A DNA stretch of 64,000 nt from Pseudomonas sp. N40(2020) (GCF_014472415.1 NZ_JACSZV010000003.1:186001-250000), one strand, 5' to 3'; positions 31,923-40,107 are shown, counted from the first letter of the stretch. The notes: a model not told the origin generated them from the letters alone. A program made the numbers and translations.

Positions 31923-33437
31923 TTATTGGTTTTGGCAGGGTTGTGGATAACGGGCCTTGCGTTCCAGATCGTCGAGATCGATGTGGTTGCGCATGTACTG
32001 CTGACTGGCGTCCACCAGCGGCTGGTGATCCCAGCTCTTCAGCTTGCCGATGGTCAACGCATCGGCAACAAAACGACGGCGGCGCTGGCTGGCGAGCACT
32101 TCCCGATGAATAGACGGGATGTCCCATTTGGCCCGCGCCTCGGCGAGAAAATCGTCGAACAGCTGGCGATGTTGCGGCGATTGGCTGAGTTCTTCCAGTT
32201 CGCGCGGGTCGTTGGCTACGTCAAAGAGTAGGCAAGGGTCGCTTTCACTGTAGATAAATTTGTACGCGCCACGACGGATCATCATCAACGGGCTGATCGT
32301 GCCTTCGGCCATGTATTCGCCGAACACCTCGTCGTGCCCGCCCTGCCCTTGCAGATGCGATACCAGCGACCGGCCGTCGAGCGGCAAACCCGGTTCCAGC
32401 GTGCCGCCGGCCAGTTCAACGAAGGTCGGCAGCAGGTCGGCTGTGGATACGGCAGCGCTGACGCGGCTCGCATTGAACTGCCCAGGCGCACTTATCAACA
32501 GGGGCACGCGGGCAGCCATCTCGTACCAGTGCATTTTGTACCAGAGGCCTTTCTCGCCAAGCATGTCGCCGTGGTCGCCGGAGAAGACGATGATGGTGTC
32601 GTCGATGAGGCCCGTTTCTTCGAGGGTTTGCAGGAGTTTGCCGACGTTGGCATCGATATAGCTGCAAGCGCCGAAGTACGCACGGCGCGCATCGCGAATC
32701 TTATCCACAGGCAGCGGTTTATCCCACAGGTCGTAGACCTTCAGCAGGCGTTGTGAGTGTGGATCGAGTTCGTGTTGATCCGGCGTTGTAGGCAACGGGA
32801 TATCACCATCGTCGTACAAGTCCCAGAACGCCTTGGCAATCGTGTACGGGTCGTGTGGGTGTGTCATCGATACGGTCAGGCAGAACGGCTGGTCGCCGTC
32901 CTCGCGGATGTGGTCGAACAGGTATTGCTGCGCCTTGAACACCACTTCTTCGTCGAAGTCGAGCTGGTTGGTACGCACGCACGGCCCCGCTTGCAGCACC
33001 GAAGACATGTTGTGATACCAGGTCGGCCGTACATCCGGCTCATCCCAGTTCACCGCCCAGCCATAGTCGGCCGGATAAATGTCGCTGGTCAGGCGCTCTT
33101 CGTAGCCGTGCAACTGGTCCGGGCCGCAGAAATGCATCTTCCCCGACAGCGCGGTGCGGTAGCCGAGACGGCGCAGGTAATGGGCATAGGTCGGAACATC
33201 GGCAGGGAAATCGGCGGCGTTGTCGTAGGCGCCTATCTTGCTCGGCAACTGGCCGCTGACCAGGGTGAAGCGCGACGGTGCACATAACGGGCTGTTGCAG
33301 TAAGCGGCATCGAACACCACGCCTTGGGCGGCGAGGCGCGAAAGATTCGGCAGTTTGATCGGCGACGGGCCGTAGATAGGCAACATTGGCGCGGCCATCT
33401 GATCGGCCATGATGAAAAGAATATTCTTGCGCTTCAT
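31923..33437 (-). CDS. betC: Choline sulfatase
   Basis: A 504-residue cytosolic type I sulfatase that hydrolyses choline-O-sulfate to choline and sulfate, feeding glycine betaine and sulfur supply. The formylglycine motif is LCAPSRFTLVSGQ with Cys52; metal ligands are in MADQM near the N terminus and in FSGDHGDMLGEKGLWYKMHWYE. The C-terminal tail typical of choline sulfatases, with WDIPSIHREVLASQRRRRFV, is present. I use the ATG at 33437 (MKRKNILFIMADQ); an ATG six codons upstream is possible, and neither has a strong ribosome site. It is divergent from the LysR regulator. Confidence 0.95.
   Translation of the reverse strand: MKRKNILFIMADQMAAPMLPIYGPSPIKLPNLSRLAAQGVVFDAAYCNSPLCAPSRFTLVSGQLPSKIGAYDNAADFPADVPTYAHYLRRLGYRTALSGKMHFCGPDQLHGYEERLTSDIYPADYGWAVNWDEPDVRPTWYHNMSSVLQAGPCVRTNQLDFDEEVVFKAQQYLFDHIREDGDQPFCLTVSMTHPHDPYTIAKAFWDLYDDGDIPLPTTPDQHELDPHSQRLLKVYDLWDKPLPVDKIRDARRAYFGACSYIDANVGKLLQTLEETGLIDDTIIVFSGDHGDMLGEKGLWYKMHWYEMAARVPLLISAPGQFNASRVSAAVSTADLLPTFVELAGGTLEPGLPLDGRSLVSHLQGQGGHDEVFGEYMAEGTISPLMMIRRGAYKFIYSESDPCLLFDVANDPRELEELSQSPQHRQLFDDFLAEARAKWDIPSIHREVLASQRRRRFVADALTIGKLKSWDHQPLVDASQQYMRNHIDLDDLERKARYPQPCQNQ
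31942..31950 (-). promoter_or_regulatory. DnaA box at the 3' end of betC
   Basis: TTATCCACA on the minus strand, within the last ten codons of betC. Confidence 0.45.
32701..32709 (+). promoter_or_regulatory. DnaA box inside betC
   Basis: Perfect TTATCCACA in the middle of the sulfatase gene. Confidence 0.45.
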
Positions 33438-33485
33438 GTGATCGCGGCATTCCATAGTGAATATTTATGCGACATTGCTGCGACC

Positions 33486-33504
33486 GAGCATGGAGTCCAT
33501 GCTC
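33486..33504. promoter_or_regulatory. Candidate LysR operator between betC and its regulator
   Basis: Perfect 9-bp inverted repeat GAGCATGGA-G-TCCATGCTC in the 114-bp divergent gap. Its place and dyad symmetry suit a binding site for the LysR-type protein encoded at 33552. Confidence 0.65.
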
Positions 33505-33551
33505 TAACCGGTAAAGCCCGCGCCGGGCAATGACTAGGATAAGCACAGCTT

Positions 33552-34502
33552 ATGTATGAAGCCCTGGGTGATCTGTCGCTCGACCTGCTGCGCGCCTTTG
33601 AAGCGGCCGCCCGGCATCGCAGTTTCACCGCTGCTGCGGTAGAGCTTGGCACCACGCAACCGGCAATCAGTCAGCAGATCAAACGGCTGGAAGATCAGCT
33701 CGGCACTCGGTTGTTTGACCGCATCTATCGCGGCATCGAATTGACCGAGGTCGGCACGATCCTGTTTGAGCAGGTTCAGCTCGGTTTGCAGAATATCGAC
33801 GCCGGATTGAGCGCGATCAGCGCACAACAGCAACACGAAGTGCTGCAAGTCGCCACCGACTTCGCCTTCGCTGCCTACTGGCTGATGCCGCGTTTGCATC
33901 GCTTCCACGAAGCCAATCCGCAGGTCGACGTCAGCCTGGTCACCAGCGAGCGTAATCACAACATGCTGCGCACCGACATCGATGTGGCGATCCTGTTTGG
34001 CGACGGGCGTTTTAAACAGGGCGAAAGTCATTGGCTGTTCAGCGAGGAAGTGTTTCCTGTTTGCAGCCCGCAGTTGCTCAAGGAGCGGGCCCTGCCCTTG
34101 CCGGCTCAATCGCTGCTGGAGTTTCCGTTACTGCATCTGCGCGGTGAAAACAGCAGTAACTGGTTTGACTGGAGCGGGCTGTTCCGTGAACTTGGCATCA
34201 GTACACCGCCAGCGCCGGGGCAGTTGCGGTTCGACAATTACACATTGTTGATTCAAGCGGCGATTGGCGGCCAAGGTGTGGCTATCGGTTGGCGTCACCT
34301 TGTGGATAACTTGCTGACTCAGGGTTTGCTGTGCCGCCCGATTGCCGAAGCCACCCTGTCGCGGCTGGGTTACTACGTGGTGCTGCCCCAGCGCAAACGT
34401 CGTGGTGCGTTGATTCAACAGTTTGTCGACTGGTTGATGGCGGAGCAGGCCGGCAGCGCTGAGTCGCTAGCCGGACTGACCCTCCCATCGATTGCCGTTT
34501 AA
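33552..34502 (+). CDS. LysR-type regulator of choline sulfate utilisation
   Basis: A 316-residue LysR-type transcription factor. The winged helix-turn-helix at residues 8-65 contains LLRAFEAAARHRSFTAAAVEL and TTQPAISQQIKRLEDQLGTRLFDR; the rest is the periplasmic-binding-like effector domain. Divergent placement from betC, as in other pseudomonads, suggests it controls betC-choX with choline or choline sulfate as effector, and itself, through the palindrome at 33486-33504. A DnaA box is present near its 3' end. Confidence 0.92.
   Translation: MYEALGDLSLDLLRAFEAAARHRSFTAAAVELGTTQPAISQQIKRLEDQLGTRLFDRIYRGIELTEVGTILFEQVQLGLQNIDAGLSAISAQQQHEVLQVATDFAFAAYWLMPRLHRFHEANPQVDVSLVTSERNHNMLRTDIDVAILFGDGRFKQGESHWLFSEEVFPVCSPQLLKERALPLPAQSLLEFPLLHLRGENSSNWFDWSGLFRELGISTPPAPGQLRFDNYTLLIQAAIGGQGVAIGWRHLVDNLLTQGLLCRPIAEATLSRLGYYVVLPQRKRRGALIQQFVDWLMAEQAGSAESLAGLTLPSIAV
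34301..34309 (-). promoter_or_regulatory. DnaA box inside the LysR gene
   Basis: TTATCCACA on the minus strand. It is the rightmost perfect box I noticed in the window. Confidence 0.45.
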
Positions 34503-34506
34503 ATAA

Positions 34507-35169
34507 TCATTCGGTCGTCGCGACGAAATTCACATGCTGGCCCACATGCAGATTCAGCCGCAGCTCATCGGCAATCCCCACCGCCACGCGATTCAAGCGC
34601 TCCAGCGGTTCGGCCAGACCGGGCTCGAGATTGCCGCCGACCTGGCTGAAATGCTCGATCGTCAATCCGGCCACGCCGTGGGGCGCATTGACCAGCGTCC
34701 AGTGCAGCGGGCTGCTTTGCAGGGCTTCGCGGATTTCTTCGGCGGCGTGACGTTGCAGGCGATCGTCCAGCTCCGGCTCGTCGAGGACGGCGAAATCACC
34801 CACCAGAAACAATCGCGCGACATTGGCCAATTGCAGCCCATCGACCAGTGCGTCGACGGCCAGCACCTGTTCAACCGGCCCCAATACAACGGACTTTTCC
34901 ACGTGATCACTGCTGAACGGCAAACCCGGCGCATCCAGCAGGCAGATCACCGCTGAACTCCCCGCTACGCTTTGATTGACCCGTTCGATATCAAACAGAT
35001 CACCGCTCTTGGTGCGCAAGCCCGGACGTGGCGCGAGCGCCGTGAGGTCGTCGAGAATGGCGATGACTTCGTGCTGGCGGCGCAGCAACTCAGCCATCAA
35101 CGCGCCGCCCAGGCTACTCATGGCACCATAGAGCACCACTTTTACCACCGGGGTTTCGGCATTTTTCAT
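34507..35169 (-). CDS. NAD(P)-binding protein of the atypical SDR/NmrA type
   Basis: A 220-residue Rossmann-fold protein. The N-terminal segment VVLYGAMSSLGGALMAELLRRQHEV is a degenerate dinucleotide-binding loop, with Ala-Met-Ser-Ser in place of the usual Gly-x-x-Gly. It continues with SGDLFDIERVNQSVAGSSAVICLLDAP and FLVGDFAVLDEP, as in NmrA-like epimerase relatives. No SDR catalytic Tyr-x-x-x-Lys is clear, so it may sense rather than reduce. The start at 35169 has AAAAGGGAT upstream. It is divergent from the dioxygenase-like gene; its substrate is unknown. Confidence 0.72.
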   Translation of the reverse strand: MKNAETPVVKVVLYGAMSSLGGALMAELLRRQHEVIAILDDLTALAPRPGLRTKSGDLFDIERVNQSVAGSSAVICLLDAPGLPFSSDHVEKSVVLGPVEQVLAVDALVDGLQLANVARLFLVGDFAVLDEPELDDRLQRHAAEEIREALQSSPLHWTLVNAPHGVAGLTIEHFSQVGGNLEPGLAEPLERLNRVAVGIADELRLNLHVGQHVNFVATTE

Positions 35170-35252
35170 GGCTGATCCCTTTTGTTTTCCCTTGTAAGGT
35201 GTGTGACATACGCGCAACGCCGAGGGTTCGAACCGATTTGCGAGGCTTTCAG

Positions 35253-35579
35253 ATGCAAGCGATCAAGGGCTACCACGCCCACGTCTATTTCGACGCCGGC
35301 ACGATTGATCAGGCGCGAGCCTTGTGCGAGCAGGCAGCACAGTTGTTTGCGCTGAAAATGGGCCGCGTTCACGAGCGCCCGGTCGGCCCGCACCCGGACT
35401 GGAGCTGCCAACTGGCCTTCGGCCCGGAGCTGATCGGCGACGTGCTGCCGTGGCTGGCACTCAATCGCAAAGGGTTGGTGGTGTTCCTGCACCCGGACAC
35501 CGGTGATGACTTGCTCGACCACACCGAGCATGCGATCTGGATGGGCGCACTGCGACCGCTGGATCTGTCTATTTTTTGA
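35253..35579 (+). CDS. DOPA 4,5-dioxygenase family protein
   Basis: A 108-residue protein of the small DOPA-dioxygenase-like family. The motifs YHAHVYFDAGT near the N terminus, GPHPDWSCQLAF in the middle and VFLHPDTGDDLLDHTEHAIWMG near the C terminus supply the conserved histidines expected to bind iron. Bacterial members are mostly uncharacterised and may open catechol rings or serve other roles. The upstream frame is open to 35199, but MQAIKGYHAH at 35253 is the family start. Confidence 0.85.
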   Translation: MQAIKGYHAHVYFDAGTIDQARALCEQAAQLFALKMGRVHERPVGPHPDWSCQLAFGPELIGDVLPWLALNRKGLVVFLHPDTGDDLLDHTEHAIWMGALRPLDLSIF

Positions 35580-35595
35580 GCACTCTTTGGCCCGG

Positions 35596-35997
35596 CTAAA
35601 GCGTTTCCTCCGGCTCGCCCGGCAGGTGTTCGTCCAGATGCAGCCAGGGCAGTTGGCTGCCGGTCCAGATGTGCCGCTCGGCCGCTGCCTGCTCCGGGCG
35701 ATCCAGTGTGGCAATGGTCACGTCGATGCTCTCAGGGCTGAGTAACGTCACCAGCGCCAGTTGCGCGCCGCAGTTCGGGCAGAAGAACCGTGCGCAACTG
35801 CCCGATGAGTCGTAGCGCCTCGGTGTTCCGGCCAGCCATTGGAAATTCGCTGCCGGCACGGTGATCCACGTTGTCACGATCCCGCCGCTGACCCGTCGGC
35901 AGATCGAACAGTGACAATGAGCGATATCCTGCAAGGGCCCGCTGAACTGATAACGGATGTGTCCGCAGTGGCAGCCACCGCCGTGCGAAGAAGTCAT
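35596..35997 (-). CDS. GFA (glutathione-dependent formaldehyde-activating enzyme) family protein
   Basis: A 133-residue zinc protein. The cysteine pattern of the Gfa fold is intact: GGCHCGHIRY, HCHCSICRR and FFCPNCGAQL, giving a structural and a catalytic-type zinc site. Most family members beyond Gfa itself have no known substrate, so glutathione and formaldehyde should not be assumed. It is convergent with the dioxygenase-like gene. Confidence 0.85.
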   Translation of the reverse strand: MTSSHGGGCHCGHIRYQFSGPLQDIAHCHCSICRRVSGGIVTTWITVPAANFQWLAGTPRRYDSSGSCARFFCPNCGAQLALVTLLSPESIDVTIATLDRPEQAAAERHIWTGSQLPWLHLDEHLPGEPEETL

Positions 35998-36012
35998 GAT
36001 TTGGCCTATTGG

Positions 36013-36519
36013 TTAGCTGATCAGGTTCCGCGCCCGTGCCATTTCATCATTAATGATGATGATTGAACCGGGTTTGAGCCCGAGAGTCTTTGCTAAAGAG
36101 TTCATTGCCTTATTCAACGCGTCACGTAGGCCGACCATCCATTCCTTTGGAAAGTTGTTGATTACGAGAATGCACTTTATGGCGCAGTTAGCGAGATCAA
36201 GATTCAGGAATCCAGCAGGAAGGTGTTCTTCACTGTGAAGATGCCGCCTGAGACAGGCAGCCAGCGTCAATTGCACCGAATTCGTGAATTTCTGCCGGAT
36301 TTCTTCGACGAAGTGCACGGTCTGCCGAGGAGCACTGGATTTTGCTTCTATAAACCAGGCTTCCTGAGGTTTATCCGGGAGATCGCGCAATAGAACAAAC
36401 TCGGTAACTTTGATGCCGTCGCCCAATTTTTTGGACAGTGGACTGTTTTCAATCGGAAAAAGCTGATCCTCTGAAAACGGCCCAAAAATCATCCCTGATT
36501 CTTCGATTGAGATAGTCAT
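36013..36519 (-). CDS. Small protein coupled to an AAA ATPase; possible PD-(D/E)XK nuclease
   Basis: A 168-residue protein with no confident family. Residues 35-62 read GDGIKVTEFVLLRD...AWFIEAKSSAP, a strand, turn and strand with an E-x-K motif that resembles the core of PD-(D/E)XK nucleases; a second hydrophobic strand, CAIKCILVINNF, lies near residue 110. This nuclease reading is my inference. Its ATG overlaps the ATPase stop by 4 bp, so the two are translationally coupled. The gene is AT-richer than the flanking core genes, which suggests recent acquisition. Confidence 0.5.
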   Translation of the reverse strand: MTISIEESGMIFGPFSEDQLFPIENSPLSKKLGDGIKVTEFVLLRDLPDKPQEAWFIEAKSSAPRQTVHFVEEIRQKFTNSVQLTLAACLRRHLHSEEHLPAGFLNLDLANCAIKCILVINNFPKEWMVGLRDALNKAMNSLAKTLGLKPGSIIIINDEMARARNLIS

Positions 36520-37529
36520 CCCAGAGCCAGCTCCACTTCTTCTTCGTAAAGACGAATGGATTCGTCGACGATGGGATTGTCCGGCATACCTTTGAGCAGG
36601 TCATCACTGATCCATTGGCCTTCTACGGACGACAGAACCGGGATCGACATGTGATTTTTTTGCGCCGCGATATAGAGCGCCTTGATCACGAAGTACGAGT
36701 GACTGGCAATGAAGAATTGAATGCCGCTTTCGGCAAGAGACACAATGATATCGATCAGTCTGGTGATGGCGACCGGATGTAAGGCAGATTCCGGCTCATC
36801 GATGAATACCATAGAGTCTTTGGTCAAATATCGATTGCCTAGCAAAGTATCGAGAATGGCAATTTTCTTGATGCCTTCGGCTGTAGAACCAATCTGGAAT
36901 TTCTGATTGCCCTTCTTGAATTGCCAGCGATTGGTGCTGCTATCGAACTCGACTTTGCCACCGAACATCTCCTCGAGATTCTCTCGAGCCTTTGCGAAAT
37001 GTGCGTGGTTCTTGCCTTTGGTAGGCAAAAGCCGCAAGGCTTTTGCCAAATCGTAATAAGTGTCATCGAAGCCGAAATCTTTATCGAGATCACGGCTTTT
37101 TAAAATGATGTGCTGCAGGGAGAGCACTTCCTTGGGAGGCAGGAATATTGAATTGCTGCCTCGTGGTGGAACGTGGTTTTCCAGTGAGGCGATGTTTTTG
37201 GTTGTGTCTTTGCCGAATCCGTAGCGAAATTCGCGTGAGTCCACCTTGACCTTGCAGGACAGTGGGCCATCTGCGTTTTTTGTTACCAGATCGCCAATTT
37301 TGTCAGCCTGAAACGTCCAGTAAAGTTTGTCAGTGAGAATCTCTGCAGCAGATCGCTGTTCATTTCCGCGCTGGTACTCTTCAAGCGTGCGCATCGTGCA
37401 GTAAAGCGCCTTAAGCAAAAACGTCTTGCCGCTGCTATTCGCTCCGATGATCAGATTCAAGTTTGAGAGCTTGCCCCATCGGATTCTTTGTAACGGACCG
37501 AAATTGTCTAGTTCAACGCTATTGAGCAT
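36516..37529 (-). CDS. AAA/ABC-type ATPase of the RecF/OLD-like group
   Basis: A 337-residue ATPase. Walker A GANSSGKT is at residues 29-36, Walker B MVFIDEPESALHP near 237, and the H-loop FFIASHSYFVI near 268; STAEGIKKIAIL stands where the signature helix is expected. The coiled-coil insertion of SMC proteins is short, and there is no TOPRIM domain at the C terminus, unlike true OLD nucleases. A good ribosome site GAGGAG precedes the ATG. It is the first gene of a two-gene minus-strand unit. Proteins of this class often power DNA-sensing or nuclease partners in phage defence, but this one is not assignable to a named system. Confidence 0.78.
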   Translation of the reverse strand: MLNSVELDNFGPLQRIRWGKLSNLNLIIGANSSGKTFLLKALYCTMRTLEEYQRGNEQRSAAEILTDKLYWTFQADKIGDLVTKNADGPLSCKVKVDSREFRYGFGKDTTKNIASLENHVPPRGSNSIFLPPKEVLSLQHIILKSRDLDKDFGFDDTYYDLAKALRLLPTKGKNHAHFAKARENLEEMFGGKVEFDSSTNRWQFKKGNQKFQIGSTAEGIKKIAILDTLLGNRYLTKDSMVFIDEPESALHPVAITRLIDIIVSLAESGIQFFIASHSYFVIKALYIAAQKNHMSIPVLSSVEGQWISDDLLKGMPDNPIVDESIRLYEEEVELALG

Positions 37530-37805
37530 TGGATTGAGCTCCTCTCAAACTTTGCAGTGGGCGCAAGCCTAGCATTGCGATTCCCTTCGATACAGCTGGG
37601 ACGACGGCCCTTCAGAAACTACAGAAGGGTCCTACGACGCGCCTCCACCCATCCGCTTGCTTCGCATGAAACCTGCCCCGCCTCTCGTCAGACCTTTCAT
37701 CAGCGAAAGGTAGCTGAAAGGTTGCCCCATTAGGATCGCCTTACTTCCGGCAACAGACCGGTTGGCCAACGCGTGTGATTGCTCGCTCGCTCGCCCGGCC
37801 CAATT

Positions 37806-37816
37806 AACAACAACAA
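37806..37816 (+). promoter_or_regulatory. Candidate Hfq/Crc CA-motif in the citMHS leader
   Basis: AACAACAACAA matches the AAnAAnAA pattern bound by Hfq with Crc during carbon catabolite repression in Pseudomonas. It abuts the start of a small leader ORF and lies 130 bp before the transporter start. Confidence 0.6.
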
Positions 37817-37896
37817 TGGTGATTCTGATGTCCTCTGTAGCCCGCCTCCGCGCTGTCACTCCGCCCGTACGTCTCGTGCTTCCCGTTCTGCGCTGA
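37816..37896 (+). CDS. Possible 26-residue leader peptide
   Basis: An ATG directly joined to the CA-motif opens a 27-codon frame, beginning MVILMSSVARLRAV and ending at TGA, 50 bp before the transporter start. It has no clear ribosome site of its own and may be chance; the interest is its overlap with the CA-motif. Confidence 0.3.
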   Translation: MVILMSSVARLRAVTPPVRLVLPVLR

Positions 37897-37946
37897 TCCC
37901 CACGATCCGCTCAATCAACTAGCCGCGCTACGCCTGGAGTATTCCC

Positions 37947-39254
37947 ATGCTGACTTTCCTTGGCTTCGCCATGGTCATCACGTTCATGTTCCTGATCATG
38001 ACCAAGCGCCTGTCCGCGCTGATCGCTTTGATCATCATCCCGATCCTGTTTGCCCTGTTCGGTGGTTTCGCGCCGAAGATCGGCCCGATGATGCTCGAAG
38101 GCATCACCAAGCTTGCGCCAACTGGCGTGATGCTGATGTTCGCCATTCTCTACTTCGCCCTGATGATCGACTCCGGCCTGTTCGACCCGGCCGTGCGCAA
38201 GATCCTCAAACTGGTCAAGGGCGACCCGTTGAAAGTTTCGGTCGGCACCGCCGTTCTGGCGCTCGTCGTTTCCCTCGATGGTGACGGCGCGACCACTTAC
38301 ATGATCTGCGTGGCCGCCATGCTGCCGCTTTACAGCCGCATCGGCATGAGCCCGCGAATCATGGCCGGCCTGATCATCCTCGCCGGTGGCGTGATGAACA
38401 TGACCCCGTGGGGTGGCCCGACCGCCCGAGCTGCCAGTGCGCTGCATGTCGATCCGTCGGACATCTTCGTGCCGATGATTCCGGCCATGGGCGCCGGTGT
38501 GGTGGCGATCCTGATCATTGCCTACTTCTACGGCAAGCGTGAACGTGCGCGTCTGGGTGAGTTGCACCTGGTGGGCGACGATATCGATCACAGCGAAATC
38601 AGCGTCTCGCAGTTCCCGGATGCCCGTCGTCCTAAATTGATCTGGTTCAACGGCGCGCTGACCTTCGGTCTCATGTGCACCTTGATCGCCGGCCTGTTGC
38701 CGCTGCCGGTGTTGTTCATGGTGGCGTTCAGTATTGCAATGATCGTCAACTATCCTTGCCTGCAAATGCAGAAGGATCGCGTCGCGGCTCACGCCGGTAG
38801 TGTGCTGGCAGTGGTCGGGCTGATCTTTGCGGCGGGTATCTTCACCGGTATCCTGTCGGGCACCGGCATGGTCGATGCGATGTCGAAGAGCCTGTTGGCG
38901 GTGATCCCTGATTTCCTTGGCCCGTACCTGGCCGTAATCACGGCGCTGGTGAGCATGCCGTTCACCTTCTTCATGTCCAACGATGCGTTCTACTATGGCG
39001 TGTTGCCGGTGTTGGCCGAGGCTGCCAGCCACTACGGGATTACCGCGGTGGAAATGGCTCGTGCCTCGATCGTCGGTCAACCCGTGCACTTGCTGAGCCC
39101 GTTGGTGCCATCGACCTATCTGTTGGTGGCTCTGGCCGGTATTGATTTTGGTGACCACCAGCGTTTCACCCTGAAATGGGCGATCCTGGTTTGTATCTGC
39201 ATTCTGTTTGCTGCACTGCTGTTGGGGACTTTCCCGGTGTTCAGCACTCTATAA
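37947..39254 (+). CDS. CitMHS-family citrate (metal-citrate):H+ symporter
   Basis: A 435-residue inner-membrane carrier with about twelve hydrophobic segments. The family signature SLDGDGATTYMICVAAMLPLY is near residue 110, and a second conserved stretch, GGVMNMTPWGGPTARAA, near 150. The C-terminal half repeats the pattern with FFMSNDAFYYGVLPVLAE. Characterised members import citrate complexed with Mg2+ or other divalent metals. A homologue sits near gltP in P. aeruginosa. The CA-motif upstream suggests catabolite repression by Crc. Confidence 0.93.
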   Translation: MLTFLGFAMVITFMFLIMTKRLSALIALIIIPILFALFGGFAPKIGPMMLEGITKLAPTGVMLMFAILYFALMIDSGLFDPAVRKILKLVKGDPLKVSVGTAVLALVVSLDGDGATTYMICVAAMLPLYSRIGMSPRIMAGLIILAGGVMNMTPWGGPTARAASALHVDPSDIFVPMIPAMGAGVVAILIIAYFYGKRERARLGELHLVGDDIDHSEISVSQFPDARRPKLIWFNGALTFGLMCTLIAGLLPLPVLFMVAFSIAMIVNYPCLQMQKDRVAAHAGSVLAVVGLIFAAGIFTGILSGTGMVDAMSKSLLAVIPDFLGPYLAVITALVSMPFTFFMSNDAFYYGVLPVLAEAASHYGITAVEMARASIVGQPVHLLSPLVPSTYLLVALAGIDFGDHQRFTLKWAILVCICILFAALLLGTFPVFSTL

Positions 39255-39274
39255 GCCCAAGACTCACCGTTGCG

Positions 39275-39310
39275 GGTCCTGGCTTCGCTGTTTGAAGCCC
39301 GGACCTTTTT
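39275..39310 (+). terminator. Rho-independent terminator after citMHS
   Basis: Stem GGTCC-T-GGCTTC / GAAGCC-C-GGACC, seven-base loop, followed by T5; 20 bp past the transporter stop. Confidence 0.85.
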
Positions 39311-39339
39311 CGGTTTAACAATCGCTCAAAGGAATACAC

Positions 39340-40107
39340 ATGGAATGGCTGACCAACCCTGAAATCTGGGTTGCCTTCTTTACCCTGACCGCCCTGGAAA
39401 TCGTCCTCGGCATCGATAACATCATCATGATTTCGATCCTGGTCAGCCGCATGCCTAAACACATGCAGCAGCGCACCCGGATTTTCGGTCTGGCGCTGGC
39501 CATGATCACGCGGATCCTGTTGCTGCTGTCGATCACCTGGGTCATGCGCCTGACTGCCGACCTGTTCGTGGTGTTCGGCCAAGGCATCTCCGGCCGCGAC
39601 CTGATCCTGTTCTTCGGTGGTCTGTTCCTGCTGTGGAAGAGCTCGCAAGAGATGTACCACGCGCTGGAAGGCGAAGACGAAAGCGAAGAAACGCCAGGCG
39701 GCAAGGGCGGCAACTTCCTCTACACCATCATCCAGATCGCGATCATCGACATCGTGTTCTCGCTGGACTCGGTGATCACCGCTGTCGGCATGGTCTCGCA
39801 CGTACCGGTCATGGTTGCAGCGATCATCGTTGCGGTGCTGGTGATGATGCTCGCGGCGGGCACGATCAGCGAATTCATCGACAAGCACCCGTCGCTGAAA
39901 ATGCTGGCGCTGTCGTTCCTGCTGGTGGTCGGTACCGTGCTGATTGCCGAGTCGTTCGACGTGCATGTGCCAAAAGGCTACGTCTACTTCGCGATGGCGT
40001 TCTCGCTGGCGGTTGAAGCGATCAACATCAAACTGCGCGGGGCGATGGCGAAGAAGAAACAGCAGCAGGATCCGGTGAAACTGCGCAAGGACATTCCGGG
40101 GCAGTAA
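39340..40107 (+). CDS. TerC-family integral membrane protein
   Basis: A 255-residue membrane protein with about seven hydrophobic segments. The TerC signature acidic residues are present in LEIVLGIDNIIMISIL near residue 18 and AIIDIVFSLDSVITAVGM near residue 135. Characterised relatives such as Alx export manganese or protect against metal or tellurite stress. The protein ends in a Lys/Gln-rich tail. It is isolated between a terminator and a REP-like repeat, so it is probably monocistronic. Confidence 0.9.
   Translation: MEWLTNPEIWVAFFTLTALEIVLGIDNIIMISILVSRMPKHMQQRTRIFGLALAMITRILLLLSITWVMRLTADLFVVFGQGISGRDLILFFGGLFLLWKSSQEMYHALEGEDESEETPGGKGGNFLYTIIQIAIIDIVFSLDSVITAVGMVSHVPVMVAAIIVAVLVMMLAAGTISEFIDKHPSLKMLALSFLLVVGTVLIAESFDVHVPKGYVYFAMAFSLAVEAINIKLRGAMAKKKQQQDPVKLRKDIPGQ

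Larger units (their letters stand above)
37530..37946 (+). promoter_or_regulatory. Intergenic region before the citrate-type transporter
   Basis: This 417-bp gap separates the ATPase unit from the divergent citMHS gene. I see no supported gene in its left part. The right part holds an A-rich CA-repeat at 37806-37816 and a short ORF, both described separately. No terminator or clear -10/-35 pair stands out. Confidence 0.5.

Noticed and set aside
36013..37529. Septu, Gabija or classical OLD system by name
   Set aside because: The ATPase lacks TOPRIM and the partner has no HNH or UvrD-like motif, so no named system can be assigned.
37632..37859. 75-codon minus-strand frame in the gap before citMHS
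   Set aside because: No ribosome site, no domain, and it overlaps the CA-motif leader.
37911..39158. 415-codon minus-strand frame opposite citMHS
   Set aside because: The His/Arg/Gln-rich translation is an antisense shadow of hydrophobic transporter codons.
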